Below, piece after piece: positions 60,146 to 64,000 of a stretch of DNA of 64,000 nucleotides (its first letter is position 1; each line of letters begins with the position of its first letter). Below the pieces are notes generated by a model. It saw only the letters and a list, made by a program, of their open reading frames with translations. It searched no databases and was not told where the DNA came from. The translations under genes were made by a program, and so were the position numbers. The stretch comes from Hymenobacter roseosalivarius DSM 11622 (lineage in GTDB: Bacteria; Bacteroidota; Bacteroidia; Cytophagales; Hymenobacteraceae). The stretch spans positions 1 through 64,000 of the forward strand of contig NZ_FWWW01000100.1 of assembly GCF_900176135.1 (NCBI RefSeq). Direction: 5' to 3'.

Positions 60146-60219
60146 CTCCCGCCCAATCACTTGGCGGGGCCGAGTGACCGCGCAGGGCGCCGGGGGGCAT
60201 TTTGGCCCCGCCCGAGGCC

Positions 60220-60666
60220 TCAGTAGTCGATAGTAGTAGCCGTGTAGCTAACCGCGCCGCCAAACTCCCGGCCAATGGCTACCAGCTCACCCCAGCCGTC
60301 GTGCTTGCGGCGGGCGAGCAATGGCTGACCACCGCCCGTATCGCTAGCGGCACCCCAGTACATACGCACGATCAGGGCGCCATTTATCACCGTACCCGCT
60401 ACTCTGTTTACCCTTACCCCCGGCTTATACAGCGCGTAGGTAGAAAGTGTGAGCAAGTCTTTGTCGCTGTGCTGAATGCTGTAGCCCCGCTGCACCAATA
60501 TCTGCGCCAGCCGCCGCCAGCTCGCTTCGGGCGTATCGGTGAGGGTCAGTACCATGGTGTCATCGTCTTTGCTGGCCACCGGCCGCGCCGCCGGAGTAGC
60601 AGCGGTTTGCGCCTGCGCCGCTTGAATGGATAAGAATAATAAGCCGAGGCAGAGTAGTTTCTTCAT
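60220..60666 (-). CDS. Small exported protein of unknown function
   Basis: This 148-residue protein has a signal peptide (MKKLLCLGLLFLSIQAAQAQ) and a mature domain with MVLTLTDTPEASWRRLAQIL, YSIQHSDKDLLTLSTYALY and VAGTVINGALIVRMYWGAAS. This resembles small lipoprotein-like periplasmic proteins of Bacteroidota with a two-layer alpha/beta fold. The identity is not known. The ATG at 60666 begins the signal peptide; the larger frame to 60987 is discarded. A GACGCGTATT-family repeat lies just upstream. Confidence 0.65.
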   Translation of the reverse strand: MKKLLCLGLLFLSIQAAQAQTAATPAARPVASKDDDTMVLTLTDTPEASWRRLAQILVQRGYSIQHSDKDLLTLSTYALYKPGVRVNRVAGTVINGALIVRMYWGAASDTGGGQPLLARRKHDGWGELVAIGREFGGAVSYTATTIDY

Positions 60667-60710
60667 GCCCTCAAAGTATCGATTTATTTGAATATCTAAA
60701 GAACGACGAA

Positions 60711-60848
60711 GAGGCGCGTATTGGCTTCGCCGACCTTCGGTTCGCGTCTGATCGTTGCTGATATTGTTTAAATGAGTAGCATGGTGTGGCTCCAGTCGTT
60801 CAACGATTGAGACGCGAATCGAAGGTCGGCGAAGCCAATACGCGTCTC
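60711..60848. repeat. Inverted repeat of the GACGCGTATT family, full element
   Basis: Arms 60711-60749 and 60810-60848 are complementary over about 39 bp with two mismatches, each reading GCGTATTGGCTTCGCCGACC and ending near TTCGCGTCT. A 60-bp spacer separates them. The element lies between divergent genes. The same arm occurs alone at 52946-52984, and a diverged pair at 30524-30643. Confidence 0.8.
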
Positions 60849-60895
60849 TACACGGCTTCTTTGTATTGTTGTAGCTCCAAAAAAGCCCCCCAGCT

Positions 60896-62308
60896 ATGCG
60901 CTTATCTGCTTCCCTCCTGTTTTCTGGCCTGCTGCTGACCCTGGCACCGCTGGCGTGCTCCCAGCAAACACCCGAAACCACCGGCACCTATACTCCAACG
61001 GGTCCGCCAGCCATTCCGGTGCAGTCGGCAGGGCCGGCTCTGCTCGAAACCTTTGAGACGGGCAGCAAAGGCGCCTACGCCGAGGCCGACGAAGCACTGC
61101 CTTCCGGCTCCTGGCACTTCACCGATGGGCTGATTGGCGCGGCCCCCGCCGACCACAAAAACGGTACGCGCGCCGCGCGCCTGCGGAATCGGGGCCGCCT
61201 GCGCATGAACTTCGACGCGCCGGCCGGCACCCAATCTATCCGCGTCAGCAGCGCGGCCTACGGCGACGATGCGCCCAGCACTTGGGAGCTGTGGGTAAGT
61301 CAGGATGGAGGCCGCCAGTACCAGCGCGCCGGCCAGGCTGTGCGCGCCAGCGGCCCGCGCCTGGTTGCGAATACCTTCGCGGTGATTCCGGGGGGCAAAT
61401 TGCGGCTGGAGATTCGCAAAACCGACGGCGGCAACACCCGCCTCAATCTGGATGATATTGCTTTGCTGACGGCGGCCGGCACCACACCCGCACCGCCTAC
61501 CGCTCCGCCCGCGCCGGACACTCCGCCTCCCTCGGCCATCGTGGTCAGTCGCGACGACAACATGGCCCTCGGCAACCCCAGCGGGGCCACCAGCAGCATC
61601 AGCACCCCCAATAATTACCTGCTCACCAGGCCTCAGTACGCCATGAGCTACAACGCCGGCCGGGGCATCCCGAACTGGGTAAGCTGGCACCTGAACCGGG
61701 CCTGGCTGGGCAGCGCCCCCCGCCAGGACGACTTTCGCCCCGATCCGGCCCTGCCCCGCGGCTTCTACCAGGTTTCCACCGGCAGCTACCTGGGCTCGGG
61801 CTTCGACCGGGGCCACAACTGCCCCTCCGCCGACCGCACCACCGACCTGGACGACAACTCGGCCACCTTCCTGACGACCAACATGATACCCCAGGCCGCC
61901 AACAACAACCAGCGCACCTGGGCGGGACTGGAGGAGTACGGCCGGCGATTGGTAGACCAAGGCCAGGAGGTTTACATCATCATGGGCAGCTACGGCAAGG
62001 GCGGTACCGGCCTCAACGGCCTCGCCACCACCATCGACCAGGGCCGCATCACGGTGCCGGCGCGGGTGTGGAAGGTGCTGGTCATTCTGCCTGAAGGCAC
62101 CGATGATTTGCATCGCATTGCCGCCGGGCAGGCCCGCGTGCTGGCCGTAGATACCCCCAATGACCAGTCCGTCAGCCCCGACTGGAGCCGCTACCGCGTG
62201 TCGGTCGATGCTATCGAAGAAGCTACCGGCCTTGATTTGCTCAGCAAATTGCCCCCCGAAGCTCAGGACCGGCTGGAAGCGCGGGTAGATACGAGCTCCA
62301 CACGCTAA
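60896..62308 (+). CDS. Exported DNA/RNA non-specific endonuclease (NUC1 family)
   Basis: This 470-residue protein has a signal/lipoprotein-type N-terminus (LSASLLFSGLLLTLAPLAC). Residues 50-190 form a beta-rich domain (LLETFETGSKGAYAEADEAL ... RNRGRLRMNFDAPAGTQSIR) of the carbohydrate-binding-module kind. A Pro/Thr-rich linker (TPAPPTAPPAPDTPPPS) leads to the NUC1 domain, with GFDRGHNCPSADRT (His near residue 307, general base), TTNMIPQAANNNQRTW (metal Asn) and YIIMGSYGKGG. It degrades extracellular nucleic acid for nutrition or biofilm turnover. It is not part of the R-M island as judged by context. Confidence 0.88.
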   Translation: MRLSASLLFSGLLLTLAPLACSQQTPETTGTYTPTGPPAIPVQSAGPALLETFETGSKGAYAEADEALPSGSWHFTDGLIGAAPADHKNGTRAARLRNRGRLRMNFDAPAGTQSIRVSSAAYGDDAPSTWELWVSQDGGRQYQRAGQAVRASGPRLVANTFAVIPGGKLRLEIRKTDGGNTRLNLDDIALLTAAGTTPAPPTAPPAPDTPPPSAIVVSRDDNMALGNPSGATSSISTPNNYLLTRPQYAMSYNAGRGIPNWVSWHLNRAWLGSAPRQDDFRPDPALPRGFYQVSTGSYLGSGFDRGHNCPSADRTTDLDDNSATFLTTNMIPQAANNNQRTWAGLEEYGRRLVDQGQEVYIIMGSYGKGGTGLNGLATTIDQGRITVPARVWKVLVILPEGTDDLHRIAAGQARVLAVDTPNDQSVSPDWSRYRVSVDAIEEATGLDLLSKLPPEAQDRLEARVDTSSTR

Positions 62309-62342
62309 CGCCTGCCTCCGCATCGCCCCGTAACGGCCACGC

Positions 62343-63362
62343 TTAGGGGGCCGCGGGTTCGTTGAGGACCAGCTCGGCATAAATGGGGAAGTGGTCGGAG
62401 CCGATACCGGGCAAACGCTTCAGCTCGGCGACCTGGAAGTGCCTGGTCACGAAAATATGATCAAGGGGCCACCGCATAATGAGGGAAGTCGCGCGAAACG
62501 AGTTGTAAAGGCCGCGCCCCAGGCGCACGTTGCGCAGCTTGCCGCCGGCCTCGAACATACGCGTGGTAAAAGACCAGGATACGTCGTTGAAGTCGCCGGC
62601 GACAATGGCGGGGCGCTGGGTCTGCCGCACCATATCGCCTACTTTCAGCAGCGCTACTTCCTTGTAATGCGTCTTATCTTTCAGATACTCGAGAGGCACC
62701 GGGGGCGGGGGGTGTACGCCGTGGAAGGCAATGAGGCGGCCATCGGGCAGACGCAGGCTCGTGTGAATTGAAGGTACGCCGGGGTGCTCCAGGTATTTCA
62801 CCCGCGTCCCCTCCAGCGGCAGGCGAGAGTACAGGACCATGCCGTAGGTATTATCGCGCGGCAGCTCCAGCTGGTACGGGTAGAGCGGCCGCAGCTCCCG
62901 CAGCTCCCGTGCCCACCGGGCGTCGGTTTCCAAGGCCAGCAGCACATCCGGCCGGGTAGTCTGTACCAGCTGCCGCAGCGGCGCGGTCTGCCGGTTATGC
63001 ATGAGCACATTGATCACGAGCAAACGAAGACGAAAGGCGCGGCTATCGGCCACCGCGGGCCGGGCGTCCGGGACGGTTTTCTTCCCCAGCACGGTGTAGG
63101 GCAGAATAAAAGACGCTTGCAGGGCTAGGCCCACGCCGGTGCCGAGCACTAGCAGCAGGCGGGCCCCACGGTGCCGTTGCCCCCCCACAGCCAGCAGCCC
63201 AACCAGCACCACCGCGTGAATGAGCAGCAGCTGTAAGCGAGGGAAGTTGAGCACCTGAATCCACCACACTAGCTCCGGCCCCACCGATAGCAGGGTCAGC
63301 AGCAAAGCCGCCGTACCGACGGCGGCCAGCAGGTATCGGAATAAGATGGCTATTCGCTGCAT
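62343..63362 (-). CDS. Membrane-anchored endonuclease/exonuclease/phosphatase (EEP) family protein
   Basis: This 339-residue protein has three N-terminal helices (ILFRYLLAAVGTAALLLTLL, LLLIHAVVLVGLLAVG, LLLVLGTGVGLALQASFIL). An extracytoplasmic EEP domain follows with LLVINVLMHNRQTAPLRQLV, PDVLLALETDARWA (metal Glu), YGMVLYSRLPLEG, IAFHGVHPPPP, VAGDFNDVSWS and GIGSDHFPIYAEL (catalytic His). EEP enzymes cleave phosphodiesters or phosphomonoesters of nucleic acids, lipids or inositol phosphates. The substrate is unknown. The ATG at 63362 begins before the first helix. Confidence 0.82.
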   Translation of the reverse strand: MQRIAILFRYLLAAVGTAALLLTLLSVGPELVWWIQVLNFPRLQLLLIHAVVLVGLLAVGGQRHRGARLLLVLGTGVGLALQASFILPYTVLGKKTVPDARPAVADSRAFRLRLLVINVLMHNRQTAPLRQLVQTTRPDVLLALETDARWARELRELRPLYPYQLELPRDNTYGMVLYSRLPLEGTRVKYLEHPGVPSIHTSLRLPDGRLIAFHGVHPPPPVPLEYLKDKTHYKEVALLKVGDMVRQTQRPAIVAGDFNDVSWSFTTRMFEAGGKLRNVRLGRGLYNSFRATSLIMRWPLDHIFVTRHFQVAELKRLPGIGSDHFPIYAELVLNEPAAP

Positions 63363-63667
63363 AGGAGGACGCGGGAAATGAAGTAGGGTACAGCAGCGTA
63401 TACGGCACCCGCTGGATTTGCAGGCTAAATGTCGGGCTTGGCAGTCCCGACGGCTCGCCTTCGGTAGCAGTCCAGGCAACTCTTCCTTCACTACGCCGTA
63501 TCTTTGCCCCGAACCAGCCCGCGCGGCTCGTTCGTCCCGTGCCCTCCCTGCCTATTTCGCTTGTTATCCCGCCCATTATGCGTCAGCCGACGCGTTATGG
63601 GCTTTTTATTTGTCTTCTTCCCCGATTTCCTGCCGCAGGGTTTATTGGAGTTGATTTTTCTGTGCTT

Positions 63668-64000
63668 ATGCTTGCCCAAACTTCTCTCCAGGCTACTTCG
63701 CCGCGTGTCCATAGAATGGCCGTCAGCGCGATTTTCTTTTTGCAGGGCCTGTGCTTTGCCAGCTGGGCCTCGCGCATCCCGACCATTCAGCAGCGTATGG
63801 GCTTCTCCGATGCCGGGCTCGGGCTGGTGCTGCTGGCGCTGCCCGTGGGCCTGATGCTGTCGTTGCCGCTGTCGGGCTGGCTGGTGGCCCGGCAAGGCAG
63901 CCGGCGGGTGGCACTGGTGGGCGCGCTGCTGTACGCTGTCACTTTGCTCACGCTGGGGCTGGCGGCTACGCCGGCTCAGCTGGTGGGCTGCCTGGTGTTC
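63668..64000 (+). CDS. MFS transporter, 5' part only (cut by window end)
   Basis: The visible 111 codons begin MLAQTSLQATSPRVHRMAVS with the first helix (AIFFLQGLCFASWASRIPTI) and the second and third helices (GLGLVLLALPVGLMLSLPLS, RVALVGALLYAVTLLTLGLA). The loop SGWLVARQGSRRVAL is the A-like motif of the major facilitator superfamily (GxxxxRxGxRR). The frame is open at the window end, so substrate class cannot be given. ATG at 63668 is chosen as the first start that leads directly into the first helix. Confidence 0.75.
   Translation, partial: MLAQTSLQATSPRVHRMAVSAIFFLQGLCFASWASRIPTIQQRMGFSDAGLGLVLLALPVGLMLSLPLSGWLVARQGSRRVALVGALLYAVTLLTLGLAATPAQLVGCLVF

Larger units (their letters stand above)
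1745..63186. repeat. Dispersed word GGGGGGC + A/T-rich bases (reverse: A/T-rich + GCCCCCC), about one per kb
   Basis: Run starts with G on the + strand include 1745, 3912, 5945, 8782, 15854, 17336, 17604, 18636, 32781, 35211, 36990, 37887, 42972, 43474, 44116, 44636, 44679, 48247, 50425, 50442, 50512, 52472, 54228, 56206, 57914, 58799, 60192, 61390. With C on the + strand: 3241, 5070, 5825, 8764, 10259, 11106, 11514, 13036, 17066, 18863, 21387, 23819, 24431, 25931, 26299, 26671, 28141, 30867, 33412, 33956, 34359, 36161, 40261, 40632, 41591, 42298, 46761, 47277, 47390, 49711, 54700, 55730, 56622, 60886, 62252, 63180. Most are exactly six long and next to AAAA, AAAT, TTTT or AATT-type tracts. 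Confidence 0.9.

Noticed and set aside
60902..62380. 492-codon minus-strand frame opposite the NUC1 nuclease
   Set aside because: The + strand has the DRGH nuclease motif and a signal peptide; the reverse translation is low-complexity Gly/Ala/Val.
1745..63186. G6 runs as G-quadruplexes
   Set aside because: Each site has a single G-run flanked by A/T; an intramolecular quadruplex needs four runs in close proximity, which is not seen.
1745..63186. G6C word as a strand-polarised Chi or KOPS-type signal
   Set aside because: Orientation on the + strand is mixed throughout, with roughly equal numbers each way, and no single switch point, unlike leading-strand-biased signals.
1..64000. CRISPR array or tRNA/rRNA genes
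   Set aside because: No regularly spaced direct repeats, no CCA-ended cloverleaf and no rRNA-like sequence were recognised on reading.

Overview
The window looks like chromosomal DNA of a GC-rich member of the Bacteroidota, most likely a Hymenobacter-like bacterium. This is an inference from gene content: a LytS/LytTR regulatory cluster, an ECF sigma factor with an RskA-type anti-sigma factor, DUF547, DUF427, DUF885 and DUF3352 proteins, an arsenosugar gene set, many short lipoproteins, and few recognisable Shine-Dalgarno sequences. I see no tRNA, rRNA, CRISPR array, transposase or phage module. The last gene, an MFS transporter, is cut by the window end.

Layout. 0.5-9.8 kb: amine oxidase, heavy-metal P-type ATPase, VWA protein, DUF427 protein, a PliI-like lipoprotein, an Ada-type AraC/alkyltransferase fusion, a membrane lipoprotein and an acyl-ACP desaturase. 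9.9-19.8 kb: an envelope-glycan region with three GT-C-like membrane proteins (two are paralogues), a PhyH-like dioxygenase, a family 2 glycosyltransferase, a flippase and a FemAB/GNAT-like transferase. 20-32.7 kb: CorA, a TPR protein, a 912-residue DUF3352-like protein, acetamidase, an APC permease and small exported proteins. 32.9-35.9 kb: a redox operon (FAD oxidoreductase, small membrane protein, membrane Fe-S protein). 36-40.2 kb: hydrolase plus a LytTR regulator with two tandem sensor kinases, one lacking the usual phospho-acceptor histidine. 41-45.2 kb: Bcp peroxiredoxin and three glycosyltransferases. 45.5-49.6 kb: an amber-interrupted gene, then a likely arsenosugar operon (AhpD-like, ArsS radical SAM, rhodanese, TIGR04282-type). 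49.8-55.5 kb: sigma/anti-sigma pair, aldehyde dehydrogenase, thioredoxin, DUF885 peptidase. 55.5-60.2 kb: a type IIG restriction-modification gene interrupted at a G6 tract and bracketed by two copies of one inverted-repeat family, followed directly by a DUF559 nuclease. 60.2-64 kb: exported protein, secreted NUC1 nuclease, EEP-family phosphatase and the MFS start.

Two observations stand out. First, the word GGGGGGC followed by A/T-rich bases (reverse strand: A/T-rich bases then GCCCCCC) occurs about once per kilobase, by my reading about 60 times. It appears on both strands, in every reading frame and in intergenic DNA, and as inverted pairs forming terminators. That is the genomic pattern of a DNA uptake or other genome-marking sequence, although no such function can be shown from sequence alone. 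Second, the 55.5-60.1 kb island joins a possibly phase-variable type IIG enzyme, inverted repeats with perfect arms up to 46 bp, and a DUF559 nuclease, and may be a small nuclease-associated mobile defence unit.
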